Shown: positions 9,122 to 17,420 of the stretch, one piece after another
Numbering within the stretch: position 1 is the stretch's first letter
Layout of the letters: the number at the start of each line of letters is the position of its first letter
From: UBA4744 sp963718995
Lineage (GTDB): Bacteria > Actinomycetota > Acidimicrobiia > Spongiisociales > UBA4744
Assembly: GCA_963718995.1 (NCBI GenBank)
Contig: CAVRAP010000010.1
Location: 119,397-183,396 of the forward strand
DNA length: 64,000 nt
Direction of reading: 5' to 3'
The notes under the pieces: model-generated
Database searches by the model: none
Seen by the model: the letters and a program-made list of their open reading frames with translations, nothing else
Told to the model about the DNA's origin: nothing
Position numbers and translations under genes: made by a program

Positions 9122-10396
9122 CCGCCGCAGCGACGTCGGGAAAGGCGGAGGTCAAGATCCGGGCGACACCTGAGGAACGACAGCGCTACGGCCATCGGCA
9201 TCGTCATGCTCTTGTTGGCGGCGTTCGTGGTCTGGGTGTTCGGGCTCGGGTTGGAGTCGGGGGTCAGGTCAACCTTCAATCTCTCCTTGCCGGGCGAACG
9301 GTTCCAGAATCTCGTCTGGGAGGTCAATTCTCAGTGGTTGGCCTTCGCGGTGGCCACCGTCATGGCGTTTCTCGGTGGCCTGGTTTTGCGTCGATCTCAT
9401 GTCAAGTGGACGAATCTGGCGCTGGCCATAGGTCTGGCCTTGTTTGCTCTGGCGTTCTTGACGTGGGCGGCCGCGGAGCGGTCCTTCAGCTTGGTCGGCA
9501 TGTTCCGTTCCACCGTACTTCTGTCGGTTCCTGTCACCCTGGGAGCCCTCAGCGGTCTCATGTGTGAGCGAGTGGCCGTGATCAATATCGCCATCGAAGG
9601 TCAATTACTGACGGCCGCTTTCGTCGGGACCATCATGGGCTCGGCTTGGGGGATCTGGGCAGGACTCGTCGGCGCCCTCCTCACCGGTGCCCTACTTGGT
9701 GCGGTGCTCGCCGTTCTGTCAATCCGCTATCGGATAGATCAGATCATTGCGGGGGTAGTGATCAACATCTTCGCCCTCGGTCTGACTTCGTTTCTCGCCC
9801 GGAGGATCCTTTCCGAGGCTCAGAACCTGAATTCGCCGGGCCGCTTCTCGTCCATCAAGATCCCCCTCCTGGGAGATATCCCGGTGCTCGGTTCTATGTT
9901 CTTCGACCACAACATCTTCGTGTACGTCATGTTCTTGTTGGTGATCATCATCCACTTCGGACTTTTCTATACACGATGGGGTCTCCGGTCGCGGGCCGTT
10001 GGGGAACACCCCAAGGCTGCAGACACGGTCGGCATCAACGTCTACCGGATCCGGTACCGCAATGTGATCCTGGGAGGCTTGATAGCCGGTTTCGGCGGGG
10101 CGTTCCTCACGTTGGCTCAGGTGTCCCGCTTTGAAGAGAATCTCACGGCCGGTATCGGATTCATCGGCTTGGCCGCAATGATCTTCGGGCGTTGGAAACC
10201 ACTCGGCGTCCTTGGAGCCGGCCTCGTATTCGGCTTCGCGCGTGCCCTACAGCAGAAGCTTGGCATCCTGGGAACCCCGATACCGTCGGAGTTTCTGTCG
10301 ATGACGCCGTACATCGTCACGATCATCGTGGTGGCGGGAGTGGTCGGTAAGGCCAGGCCTCCCGCGGCGGACGGTCAGCCGTATATCAAGGATTAG
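9118..10396 (+). CDS. Second nucleoside-type ABC permease (NupQ-like), frameshifted near its N-terminus
   Basis: The second BPD_transp_2 permease, with cores LSGLMCERVAVINIAIEGQ, RYRIDQIIAGVVINIFAL and GINVYRIRYRNVILGG. The natural start is the ATG at 9118, which overlaps the upstream stop as ATGA. Its frame (MTAAATSGKAEVKIRATPEERQR) runs out of the conserved frame near 9185. The conserved frame resumes as TAIGIVMLLLAAF, so one extra base near 9183-9186 splits the gene. Used alone, the in-frame ATG at 9206 gives 396 residues but lacks a ribosome site. Total length is 3n+1, consistent with one inserted base. It is probably intact in the living organism. Confidence 0.88.
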
Positions 10397-10443
10397 CCTG
10401 CTGCGCTTGAGCTCGCTGCGCTCGCAGTCTTCAGTCGCCAGTC

Positions 10444-10469
10444 GGGCGGCCCCACGGGGCCGCCCTTTC
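10444..10469. terminator. Perfect G+C-rich hairpin ending the nucleoside-importer operon
   Basis: GGGCGGCCCC and GGGGCCGCCC are separated by AC and followed by TTTC. It lies between convergent genes and resembles the hairpin at 3957-3982, including the preceding AGTC. Confidence 0.7.
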
Positions 10470-10506
10470 AGTTATCAAGGGGGGCGGCCGGAAGGCCGTC
10501 GTTTCT

Positions 10507-10548
10507 AACTGATAACTGACAACTGATAACTGACAGATGATGACTGAC
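10507..10548. repeat. Degenerate tandem heptamers (AACTGAY type)
   Basis: Six consecutive 7-base units: AACTGAT, AACTGAC, AACTGAT, AACTGAC, AGATGAT, GACTGAC. A complementary TCAGTTATCA lies upstream near 10469, so the locus can fold back. The surrounding 177-base gap has no gene. Confidence 0.85.
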
Positions 10549-10573
10549 AACCGCAGCGCCCGAGGCGTTACTT

Positions 10574-11482
10574 CTATCCCGCCGGACGGCCGTAGAACTC
10601 GAACTCGTCGATGGCTAGTTCGTTGAAGGGTGTCTCGCCCGTTACCGCCTCCGCGGCGTACGTGCTCGTGACCCGGAAGGTGAGCTGACGGGTCCGGAGG
10701 GTGGCCAACAGAATCAGCTGAGATCGGTTGTCATCGTCGAGCTGATCGATGAACGGTCGATCCGGCAGATCGTCGGTGACGATCTCAAACCCCTTGACCC
10801 GGTAGTTCTTCCTGAAGCTCTCGTCGTCCACCACGTTCTTGAACACGATCTGTTCGATCGCAATAGGCTCCGCGAACGTGAATTCGATGAAGGCTTCCCG
10901 CCCTTGCGCCGACTGGTCGTTCCAATAGCGGTCGGTCCCGTCCACCAGGTTGAGACATGCGAAAGAACCCGAGGATGTTTCTAGCGTGCTGGAACAGGTC
11001 ACGGAGATAGGATCGAACTGCTGGGAACTTGCAACCGGTGCGGTGGTGGATGTGGTTGAGGTTCCGTTCGTTGTCGGGTCATCACTACCACCGAAAAGCG
11101 CATTCCATGCAAAGGCCACCACGGCGACAACGGCCACGACCCCCAGAATTACGGCCAAGGCGCGCGCCCCGGCGGTCGTCCGGATCATCGGTTGGGGAGC
11201 GACCGGCAGGGGGCCCTGGGTGATACGGGCCCCACACTCTTCACAATGGCGATTATGTTCGGGGTTGGCAGCGCCGCACGAGGGGCAATTGATCAACTGT
11301 CGGATCGGAGCGACACTGGAGACGGCCCCCGACGGCTCGTCGTCGTGCACCGGTGGGGAGTCTCCCAGGGTGAATTCTTCGAAGTGGGTCTCGTCCAGGG
11401 GATCCACCCATTGGCCGCAATCGGGGCAGAACTGCTGATCCTCAAAGTTGGCCCCGCAATTACTGCAGGTTTGCTGCGTCAA
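10574..11482 (-). CDS. Double zinc-ribbon membrane protein with discoidin-like extracellular domain
   Basis: A 302-residue protein of unknown role. Two cytoplasmic zinc ribbons are visible: CSNCG...CPDCG near residues 6-22 and CPSCG...CEECG near 66-85. One transmembrane helix follows (about 105-127), then a Thr/Ser linker. The outer domain (about 160-300) resembles the NADase-type/discoidin carbohydrate-binding fold, with LVDGTDRYWN and AFIEFTFAEPIAIEQI. The TTG at 11482 has AGGAAGG 7 bases upstream; no in-frame ATG fits as well. It is divergent from a small membrane ORF and radA. A sensor or cell-surface binding role is inference only. Confidence 0.75.
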   Translation of the reverse strand: MTQQTCSNCGANFEDQQFCPDCGQWVDPLDETHFEEFTLGDSPPVHDDEPSGAVSSVAPIRQLINCPSCGAANPEHNRHCEECGARITQGPLPVAPQPMIRTTAGARALAVILGVVAVVAVVAFAWNALFGGSDDPTTNGTSTTSTTAPVASSQQFDPISVTCSSTLETSSGSFACLNLVDGTDRYWNDQSAQGREAFIEFTFAEPIAIEQIVFKNVVDDESFRKNYRVKGFEIVTDDLPDRPFIDQLDDDNRSQLILLATLRTRQLTFRVTSTYAAEAVTGETPFNELAIDEFEFYGRPAG

Positions 11483-11520
11483 GAGACATCCTTCCTCGTC
11501 GGCGGTATTGTGCCACGCGC

Positions 11521-11646
11521 GTGAACTACTTTGTGATCAGAACGGCCGAGAGTTGGACGGTGGGCAGTTTTCTTGCTGCACTCCTGTTCCTGGCCGCCCT
11601 GGTTGGCATCATAACCGCCATCTATTACGTCACTCGCGACCGATAA
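11521..11646 (+). CDS. Putative small single-pass membrane protein, 41 residues
   Basis: A short GTG-initiated frame with one clear transmembrane helix (about residues 16-36: FLAALLFLAALVGIITAIYY) between an RTAESW leader and a positive VTRDR tail. A TATTGT box lies 9 bases before the GTG and there is no Shine-Dalgarno site, compatible with leaderless expression. Its stop overlaps the presumed radA -10 box. I do not recognise a family. It could be a chance frame, but the amphiphilic pattern and charge distribution are protein-like. Confidence 0.4.
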   Translation: MNYFVIRTAESWTVGSFLAALLFLAALVGIITAIYYVTRDR

Positions 11647-11649
11647 GAT
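11644..11649 (+). promoter_or_regulatory. Candidate leaderless -10 box (TAAGAT) for radA
   Basis: TAAGAT ends 8 bases before the radA ATG and no Shine-Dalgarno sequence is present. Transcription would start at or next to the start codon. Confidence 0.5.
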
Positions 11650-11657
11650 CCGACCGC

Positions 11658-12968
11658 ATGACATATTCTTGTACAGCGTGCGGCTATCGATCGGCCAAGT
11701 GGATGGGGTTCTGCCCGCAGTGCCGTGTATCAGAAGCCCTGGTTCAGATACCAGATGGGCCGACGAGGCCGCGGCGTAGCTCACCCGGCCCGATTCCACT
11801 CGCCAAAGCCGGAGGAGCGACGGTTGCTCGCGTGGCTGCCGGAATCGGGGAGATCGATCGGGTACTCGGCGGGGGTTTTGTTCCCGGCGCGGTCGTGCTG
11901 CTCGGGGGCGAACCCGGCGTTGGCAAATCAACGCTCGTGCTGCAGGTCGCTGGTGCCCTGGCAGCCGGGGGCTCAAAGGTCCTCATAGCTACGGCCGAGG
12001 AGTCGGCGGAGCAGGTTGGCCTCCGGGCCGACCGACTCGAGATCGAGGGGAACGAAGTGTTTCTGCTCGCCGAGGCCGATATCGATGACATTCTGGGAGC
12101 GGCAGATGAGATGCGCCCCGACCTGCTCGTGATCGACTCCATTCAGACCGTCGTTGCTTCGGAGGTTGGCAGCACCCCGGGCTCGGTATCGCAGGTGCGC
12201 GAGTGCGCCGCCCGGGTCATGCGGTATGCCAAAAACTCAGGAACGGCCTCGGTTCTCGTCGGTCACGTCACGAAGGACGGGGGTATCGCCGGTCCGAAAA
12301 CGCTCGAGCACATGGTCGATGTTGTCCTCTACCTGGAAGGCGAGAGTGAATCGGGGCTCCGGGGACTGCGGAGCCTCAAGAACCGTTTTGGCGCAACGCA
12401 TCTGATGGGCTTCTTTGAGATGGCTCACGAGGGTTTGCGAGAGGTAGCGGACCCCTCCGCGGCTTTTCTTGCTGACTGGCGCGGAGCCGTGCCGGGGACC
12501 CTCGCTTTCCCAACCGTCGAAGGCCGGCGCCCGGTCCTGGTCGAGGTTCAGGCCCTGGCCTCGCCGACCACCCTTCCCCAACCGCGGCGGAGTGTGCGCG
12601 GCGTCGAACCATCCCGGGTGCACCAGATGCTGGCCATCCTGGACAGACACGCCAAGCTCTCATTCTCCGACCAGGAAGTGTATGTCAATATCGTCGGTGG
12701 GCTCCGGCTCACCGAGCCGGCGACCGACTTGCCCGTTGCTCTGGCCCTCGCCTCGTCGCGGCTCGACCGACCGCTTGGTCCACTGGCCGCCTGGGGGGAG
12801 GTCGGTCTCACGGGCGAATTGCGACCCGTCGCGCATGAGGCGCGCCGGGTGGAAGAGGCTGCTCGTTTGGGGATACCAACCACGGTTGCGCCTCACAAGG
12901 GAGCCCGGTTGGGCATTCGCGAAGCGCTCGACCAGGCGCTCCCCGGGTGGCGAGATCAGCTGCGCTAG
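11658..12968 (+). CDS. radA: DNA repair protein RadA
   Basis: A RecA-like, Lon-related branch-migration ATPase of 436 residues, acting in recombinational repair. Order: C4 zinc finger (C5, C8, C19, C22), Walker A GGEPGVGKST at about 83-92, and the RadA-specific KNRFG motif. A Lon-protease-like C-terminal domain follows (VYVNIVGGLRLTEPATDLPVA). The ATG is fixed by the zinc finger directly after it; the frame is open further upstream without similarity. It is followed 55 bases later by disA, the same order as in Bacillus. Confidence 0.97.
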   Translation: MTYSCTACGYRSAKWMGFCPQCRVSEALVQIPDGPTRPRRSSPGPIPLAKAGGATVARVAAGIGEIDRVLGGGFVPGAVVLLGGEPGVGKSTLVLQVAGALAAGGSKVLIATAEESAEQVGLRADRLEIEGNEVFLLAEADIDDILGAADEMRPDLLVIDSIQTVVASEVGSTPGSVSQVRECAARVMRYAKNSGTASVLVGHVTKDGGIAGPKTLEHMVDVVLYLEGESESGLRGLRSLKNRFGATHLMGFFEMAHEGLREVADPSAAFLADWRGAVPGTLAFPTVEGRRPVLVEVQALASPTTLPQPRRSVRGVEPSRVHQMLAILDRHAKLSFSDQEVYVNIVGGLRLTEPATDLPVALALASSRLDRPLGPLAAWGEVGLTGELRPVAHEARRVEEAARLGIPTTVAPHKGARLGIREALDQALPGWRDQLR

Positions 12969-13010
12969 CACATAGGGGCAACGAGGAACGAGCAACGGCT
13001 TGCAACCAAC

Positions 13011-13016
13011 TATGAT
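13011..13016 (+). promoter_or_regulatory. Candidate leaderless -10 box (TATGAT) for disA
   Basis: TATGAT sits exactly 7 bases before the ATG at 13024. The preceding bases (12980-13000) are three heptamers of the AACGAGG type, so the promoter abuts a repeat. Confidence 0.5.
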
Positions 13017-13023
13017 CTTTTCG

Positions 13024-14094
13024 ATGCCACCGTCATCTTCCGGACTTCTGAACACCCTACAGCGCCTGGCGCCCGGTACCCCGCTGCGCGAGGCCTTGGG
13101 AAGGATCATCCAACATCGGAACGGCGCATTGATCGTTCTGGGTTACGGCCCCGCGGTTGAGAGTATTTGTTCGGGTGGCTTCCAGCTCACCGATTCGGAT
13201 TTCTCGCCGGCACGTTTGGCCGAGCTTGCAAAGATGGATGGGGCCATCGTCCTCGATCATCAGTGGCAGAAGATCCTCCGGGTCAACGTTCACCTGCTTC
13301 CTGATCCTTCCGTGACCACGCAGGAGACGGGGGCTCGCTACCGAACCGCCGAGCGAGTAGCTCGTCAGACCGGTCTGCCGGTGGTGGCCGTCAGTGAGGA
13401 CCGGAGGGTCGCCACGCTGTTCCTCGGAGGTGAGAAGCATGAGCTGCAGAGCCCATCGATTCTGGCCGCCGAGGTCAACCAGGAGTTGTTGACGCTCGAA
13501 CGTTTCCGCCGCAGGTTGGACGAGGCTGAGGAACGGTTGACTCGCGAAGAGGTTGCCGATCTCATGACGTTCAGGGCGGTCGTGCAGGTCGTGCAGCGAG
13601 CCGAACTCGTGCGTCGCATCGGACAGGACATCGAGAAAGACGCTGTAGGGCTCGGCGGCGAGGGTGGCCTCATCACGCTGCAACTGGCTGATCTCCTCTA
13701 CGGCACGACCGACCTGCGCGACCTCGTTATCAGGGATTATGTTCGCCCCGTAACGGCCAAAAGGCTGACCCAGGCATTGACCCAGCTGGAATTGCTCCCC
13801 ACGGTCGATCTCAGCGACCCGGACGCGGTCGCGGCAGCTCTCGGATTCGACCATCCAGATAGCCACACCCGTCCGCTCGGTGTGCGGCTCCTCTCCCAGG
13901 TTCCCCGTCTCCCGACCCCCGTGCGAGATGGCATCGTCAAGCACTTCAAGGACTTCCAGAAGATGTTGCATGCATCGGTCGACGAATTGGACAAAGTTGC
14001 CGGGATCGGTCGCACGCGAGCTACACAGCTGCGCCTGCTCTTCGATCGCATGCTGGAAACGATTCGTGCCTGGGACCATTCGGACGAGCTCTGA
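13024..14094 (+). CDS. disA: DNA-integrity scanning protein / diadenylate cyclase DisA
   Basis: A 356-residue enzyme that makes c-di-AMP from two ATP and scans DNA for branched structures. The N-terminal DAC domain carries APGTPLREAL, the catalytic MDGA, and an altered RYR triplet at about 105-107 where the family has RHR. A linker helical domain and a C-terminal HhH DNA-binding domain (VAGIGRTRATQLR) follow. Starts at 13000 (TTG) or 13012 (ATG) are possible. I chose 13024 because a TATGAT box lies 7 bases before it and the N-terminus then resembles other DisA proteins. It directly follows radA. Confidence 0.95.
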   Translation: MPPSSSGLLNTLQRLAPGTPLREALGRIIQHRNGALIVLGYGPAVESICSGGFQLTDSDFSPARLAELAKMDGAIVLDHQWQKILRVNVHLLPDPSVTTQETGARYRTAERVARQTGLPVVAVSEDRRVATLFLGGEKHELQSPSILAAEVNQELLTLERFRRRLDEAEERLTREEVADLMTFRAVVQVVQRAELVRRIGQDIEKDAVGLGGEGGLITLQLADLLYGTTDLRDLVIRDYVRPVTAKRLTQALTQLELLPTVDLSDPDAVAAALGFDHPDSHTRPLGVRLLSQVPRLPTPVRDGIVKHFKDFQKMLHASVDELDKVAGIGRTRATQLRLLFDRMLETIRAWDHSDEL

Positions 14095-14119
14095 GTGTCC
14101 CGCACGTAAGACAATCGAC

Positions 14120-14147
14120 GACTGATGACTGACGGCTGATATCTGAC
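14120..14147. repeat. Four degenerate heptamers (RACTGAY type)
   Basis: GACTGAT, GACTGAC, GGCTGAT, ATCTGAC in perfect 7-base phase in the disA-carD gap. Confidence 0.7.
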
Positions 14148-14180
14148 TACTATTGCCGTCCCGACTCGACGCAGGGATCT

Positions 14181-15206
14181 ATGGCGACCAAGAAGACCAC
14201 AACCAGTACCAAACCCGCGCCCGTCAAGAAGCCTGCTGCGGCGGCTAAGAAGGCGCCTGTGAAGAAGCCTGCAACGGCGGCCAAGAAGCCTGCTGCGGCG
14301 GTAAAGAAGGCGCCTGTGAAGAAGCCTGCTGCGGCGGCCAAGAAGCCTGCTGCGGCGGTAAAGAAGGCGCCTGTGAAGAAGCCTGCAACGGCGGCCAAGA
14401 AGCCTGCTGCGGCGGCCAAGAAGCCTGCTGCGGCGGCCAAGAAGCCTGCTGCGGCGGCCAAGAAGCCTGCTGCGGCGGCCAAGAAGGCGCCTGTCAAGAA
14501 GCCTGCTGCGGCGGCCAAGAAGCCTGCTGCGGCGGCCAAGGCGCCCGCCAAGTCCCGGGCCGCGGCCAAACCAGCCGCTACGAAAACCGCGACTGCTGCG
14601 GCCAAGGCCGCTCCCGCCGCCAAGTCGTCTGCGGCAACCCGCAAGCCGGCCACCAAGAAAGGCGCCGAGGCTGCCGCTCCGCCGGCCGCCCGCTCCCGCA
14701 AACCTCCGGCGTTCTCCATAGGCGACAAGGTCGTCCATCCTCATCACGGTGCGGCCGTCATCGTGAAAAAGGTCAAACAGACTGTGGCCGGCAACCGCCA
14801 GGACTATTTCAAACTCGAGATCGCTACCGACCAGCTCACGGTCCTGTTGCCCATCGCCAACATCGAGGACACGATTCGTCCGGTTATCAGCAAGAACCAG
14901 GCCCGCAAGGTGTTCGCCTCGTTCAAGGAACCGCCCCAGGAGGCCGGCAGCAACTGGAGCCGCTGGTACAAGGTTCTCAACGAGAAGATGACCTCTGGCG
15001 ATATCTACCAGGTGGCCGAGGTTGTTCGCGACCTGACGTATTCGCAACAGACCAAGGGGATTTCCCCAGCATTGAAGCGGATGCTCTCCAAGGCCCGTTT
15101 GACGCTGACGAGCGAGCTGCGGTTTGCGCTCAATGTGGATGAGGAGGAAGCAACCAGAAAACTGGATCGGGCGCTTCCCAAAGTTGAACCGCTCGACGAG
15201 AGCTAG
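14181..15206 (+). CDS. carD: CarD-family RNA polymerase-binding regulator with long Lys/Ala/Pro histone-H1-like N-terminal tail
   Basis: A 341-residue protein. Residues 178-341 are a complete CarD: RNAP-interacting Tudor-like domain (FSIGDKVVHPHHGAAVIV), then the helical DNA-binding domain with the NWSRWYKVLNEK and DLTYSQQTKGIS blocks. CarD binds RNAP beta and stabilises open complexes. Residues 1-177 are a low-complexity basic tail of KKPAAAA/KKAPVKK repeats, like histone H1 or Hup/HU tails, which mycobacterial CarD (about 162 residues) lacks. The ATG is the only sensible start. Myxococcus CarD has an AT-hook tail at the other end, so basic tails on CarD have a precedent. Non-specific DNA binding by the tail is inferred. 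Confidence 0.92.
   Translation: MATKKTTTSTKPAPVKKPAAAAKKAPVKKPATAAKKPAAAVKKAPVKKPAAAAKKPAAAVKKAPVKKPATAAKKPAAAAKKPAAAAKKPAAAAKKPAAAAKKAPVKKPAAAAKKPAAAAKAPAKSRAAAKPAATKTATAAAKAAPAAKSSAATRKPATKKGAEAAAPPAARSRKPPAFSIGDKVVHPHHGAAVIVKKVKQTVAGNRQDYFKLEIATDQLTVLLPIANIEDTIRPVISKNQARKVFASFKEPPQEAGSNWSRWYKVLNEKMTSGDIYQVAEVVRDLTYSQQTKGISPALKRMLSKARLTLTSELRFALNVDEEEATRKLDRALPKVEPLDES
14223..14540 (+). repeat. In-frame DNA tandem repeats coding the CarD basic tail
   Basis: About fifteen near-identical 21-base (and interspersed 18/24-base) units built on AAGAAGCCTGCTGCGGCGGC encode the KKPAAAA-type tail. Exact nucleotide identity between units, not just protein similarity, suggests recent expansion and likely length variation between strains. 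Confidence 0.9.
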
Positions 15207-15260
15207 CAGCTCTTGTTGATGAACGGAGCTGCGCTCCTCGGGAATGAGCCCGTTCAGGGC

Positions 15261-15266
15261 TAACCT
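15261..15266 (+). promoter_or_regulatory. Candidate leaderless -10 box (TAACCT) for the PIN/TRAM gene
   Basis: TAACCT ends 6 bases before the GTG at 15273, with no Shine-Dalgarno site. Confidence 0.4.
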
Positions 15267-15272
15267 CGGGAC

Positions 15273-16322
15273 GTGATCGTCGAAGCAGTCCGGTTGCTCA
15301 TCACGCTGGCCCTGACCGCTTTGGGATTCCAGCTTGGTTCTTCTGTGGAGTTCCCCAGTGCGGACGCAGCGCCGATCCTTGGTGCCGTGCTCGGTGCCGG
15401 GGTCGGATACGTGGCCGGCGGCGTGCTGGGCCGGATATTTCGCAAGAGTCTCGATGTCATGCCGGAGCGAGTCGCCGAACGGTCCTCGGGTCCGGAGCTG
15501 TTTGCCGGCGCTTTCGGCATGGTGGTTGGTCTCATTGTCGGCGTCATTCTCGGGGTTCCCATCGTGTTCTTCATGCCGCCTGCCGTGGCCTGGCCGCTGG
15601 CCTCGTTGGTTGTTCTGATTGCCGCCAGTCTGGGCACCCGCCTGTTTGCCTCCCGGACCGACGACCTGCTGGCGGTGACCGGATTGAGGAGGCGGGGGAC
15701 ACTGGTGAGCCGCAGCCTTGACCACCCGGAACGAGCTTTCCTCTTGGATTCGTCTGCAGCTATCGACGGTCGGATTCTGGAAATGGCCCGCGCCGGCCTT
15801 CTGCCCGGGCGCGTCTGGGTGCCCGAGTTTGTCCTCGATGAGATGCAAGGCCTCGCCGACGCGGTTGACAAGACGAGAAGACGGCGGGGACGGCGTGGGC
15901 TCGAAATAATTGAGGCCATGCGCGGCTCGGAAGTGTCCCAGGTGTACATCCTCGAGGAGACGGTGCCAGAATTTGAGGATGTCGATGCCAAGCTCCTGGC
16001 GTTGGCCATGCGCGCCGAAGCGACCCTGATCACCACGGATCACAACCTTGCCAAGGCAGCCGGTGCCCGGGGCATTGTGGTACTCAATCCCCATTCGCTG
16101 GCCGAATCACTCAAACCGGTTGTGGCCACCGGGGACCGGGTGCGGGTGGACATCACCAAGACTGGTTCTGAGCCGGGTCAGGGCGTCGGCTATCTCGACG
16201 ACGGCAGCATGATCGTTGTGGAACAGGGCGCCGATCTCGTGGGGACGGCCGTCGATGTCGAGATCGTGAGCGTGACCCGCACGTCCATCGGACGCATGCT
16301 GTTCGGCCGCCCGGTCGCATGA
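15273..16322 (+). CDS. YacL-like membrane PIN/TRAM domain protein
   Basis: A 349-residue protein with about four transmembrane helices in the first 120 residues. A PIN nuclease domain follows from about 145, with FLLDSSAAIDGRI, the acidic VPEFVLDEMQ and LITTDHNLAK. A C-terminal TRAM RNA-binding domain begins near 278 (VATGDRVRVDITK). This is the architecture of Bacillus YacL, a putative membrane-bound RNase. It starts with GTG and its stop overlaps the ispD start (ATGA). Position between disA and ispD is the same as in Bacillus apart from carD. Confidence 0.92.
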   Translation: MIVEAVRLLITLALTALGFQLGSSVEFPSADAAPILGAVLGAGVGYVAGGVLGRIFRKSLDVMPERVAERSSGPELFAGAFGMVVGLIVGVILGVPIVFFMPPAVAWPLASLVVLIAASLGTRLFASRTDDLLAVTGLRRRGTLVSRSLDHPERAFLLDSSAAIDGRILEMARAGLLPGRVWVPEFVLDEMQGLADAVDKTRRRRGRRGLEIIEAMRGSEVSQVYILEETVPEFEDVDAKLLALAMRAEATLITTDHNLAKAAGARGIVVLNPHSLAESLKPVVATGDRVRVDITKTGSEPGQGVGYLDDGSMIVVEQGADLVGTAVDVEIVSVTRTSIGRMLFGRPVA

Positions 16323-16927
16323 ACGCCTGGGGCATCGTCGTAGCGGCCGGGAGTGGAAGCAGGTTCGGCCGACCCAAGCACGAATTGGTTCTGCGCGGCC
16401 GCCCTCTGTGGGAGTGGGCCAGGCGTTCGCTTCTCGAGGGCGGAGTTGCGAAGGTGGTTGTCGTCGGTTCCGTGCCGGGCGGAATCCCGGGTGGCGATCG
16501 TCGCCGGGACTCGGTCGCGGCTGGCCTGGCCGTGATCCCCGACTCGGTATCTGCGGTAGTTGTTCACGACGCGGCCCGGCCTCTCGCCGGTTCCGAACTC
16601 GTCGTCCGGGTCCTCGCGAGGCTGGCGGTCGGCGACGTGGCGGGTGTCGTGCCGGGAGTGCCCGTACGCGACACACTCAAACGAGTTGAAGGAGACAGGG
16701 TTGTGATGACGGTGGACCGTGATCCCCTCATCAGCGTGCAAACCCCGCAGGCGTTTCTGGTCGCAGCGCTACGGGCGGCGCATGCATCAGACGATGCAGA
16801 CGCCTCAGATGACGCGAGTCTATTGGAGCGCGCCGGCGAGCCCATTGCGTGGGTGCCAGGCGATCCCGGCAATCTCAAGGTCACCTATCCCGCGGACCTG
16901 CAGATTCTCGAGGCGATGAGCGCATGA
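16319..16927 (+). CDS. ispD: 2-C-methyl-D-erythritol 4-phosphate cytidylyltransferase
   Basis: Third enzyme of the MEP isoprenoid pathway, forming CDP-methylerythritol from CTP and MEP. It has 202 residues, slightly short for the family (about 225-235). It has the CTP loop AAGSGSRFG near residue 9, VVHDAARPL near 80, QTPQAF near 140, and a C-terminal GNLKVTYPADL. Both ends overlap neighbours by 4 bases (ATGA), giving a tight yacL-ispD-ispF operon. Confidence 0.93.
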   Translation: MNAWGIVVAAGSGSRFGRPKHELVLRGRPLWEWARRSLLEGGVAKVVVVGSVPGGIPGGDRRRDSVAAGLAVIPDSVSAVVVHDAARPLAGSELVVRVLARLAVGDVAGVVPGVPVRDTLKRVEGDRVVMTVDRDPLISVQTPQAFLVAALRAAHASDDADASDDASLLERAGEPIAWVPGDPGNLKVTYPADLQILEAMSA

Positions 16928-17409
16928 GAGTCGGGTGGGGCTATGACGTCCATCGGTTTGGCGGGGATCCGCCCGTCCTGCTTGCCGGGGTTCTTGCAGA
17001 CCGAACCCGGGGATTGCTCGGTACGTCCGACGCCGACGTGGTTGCGCATGCGGTGGCCGACGCTCTGCTCGGCGCCGCAACCCTCGGTGATGTTGGCATG
17101 CTCTTTCCGTCGTCAGATCCTCACTTCGAAGGTGCCGACAGCATGAAGCTGCTCAAGATTGTGGTGGAACGGGTCCATGCCGAGGGGTTGCGGGTAGCCC
17201 ACCTCGACGTCACCGTTCTTGCAGAATCGGTCCGCCTGGCTCCGATCCGGGAGGCCGTTCGCGTCGCCCTCGCTGCTGTGCTGCTCGTAGACACCGCCAG
17301 TGTGTCCGTCAAGGCGACTACGACAGACGGCCTGGGGTTTCTTGGTCGCGACGAGGGTATCGCCGCTACGGCCGTCGTGACGTGCTCGGCACGGGAAGAA
17401 GTCTCCTAA
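16924..17409 (+). CDS. ispF: 2-C-methyl-D-erythritol 2,4-cyclodiphosphate synthase
   Basis: Fifth MEP-pathway enzyme, a trimer of 161-residue subunits that cyclises CDP-ME 2-phosphate. Zinc ligands D8, H10 and H42 (E. coli numbering, which coincides here) are present, as are GDVGMLFP and the VKATTTDGLGFLGRDEGIA block. Residue 34, normally His in the flexible LLxHSD loop, is Thr. The start ATG overlaps the ispD stop. The usual partner ispE is not in the window. Confidence 0.95.
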   Translation: MRVGWGYDVHRFGGDPPVLLAGVLADRTRGLLGTSDADVVAHAVADALLGAATLGDVGMLFPSSDPHFEGADSMKLLKIVVERVHAEGLRVAHLDVTVLAESVRLAPIREAVRVALAAVLLVDTASVSVKATTTDGLGFLGRDEGIAATAVVTCSAREEVS

Positions 17410-17412
17410 TAT
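17407..17412 (+). promoter_or_regulatory. Candidate leaderless -10 box (TAATAT) for cysS
   Basis: TAATAT overlaps the ispF stop and ends 8 bases before the cysS ATG; no Shine-Dalgarno site is present. Confidence 0.5.
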
Positions 17413-17420
17413 CGGGCCGC

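Noticed and set aside
14181..14715. Separate histone-H1-like gene upstream of CarD
   Set aside because: The basic repeat is in frame with CarD without a stop, and no start with a ribosome site was seen before the CarD domain.
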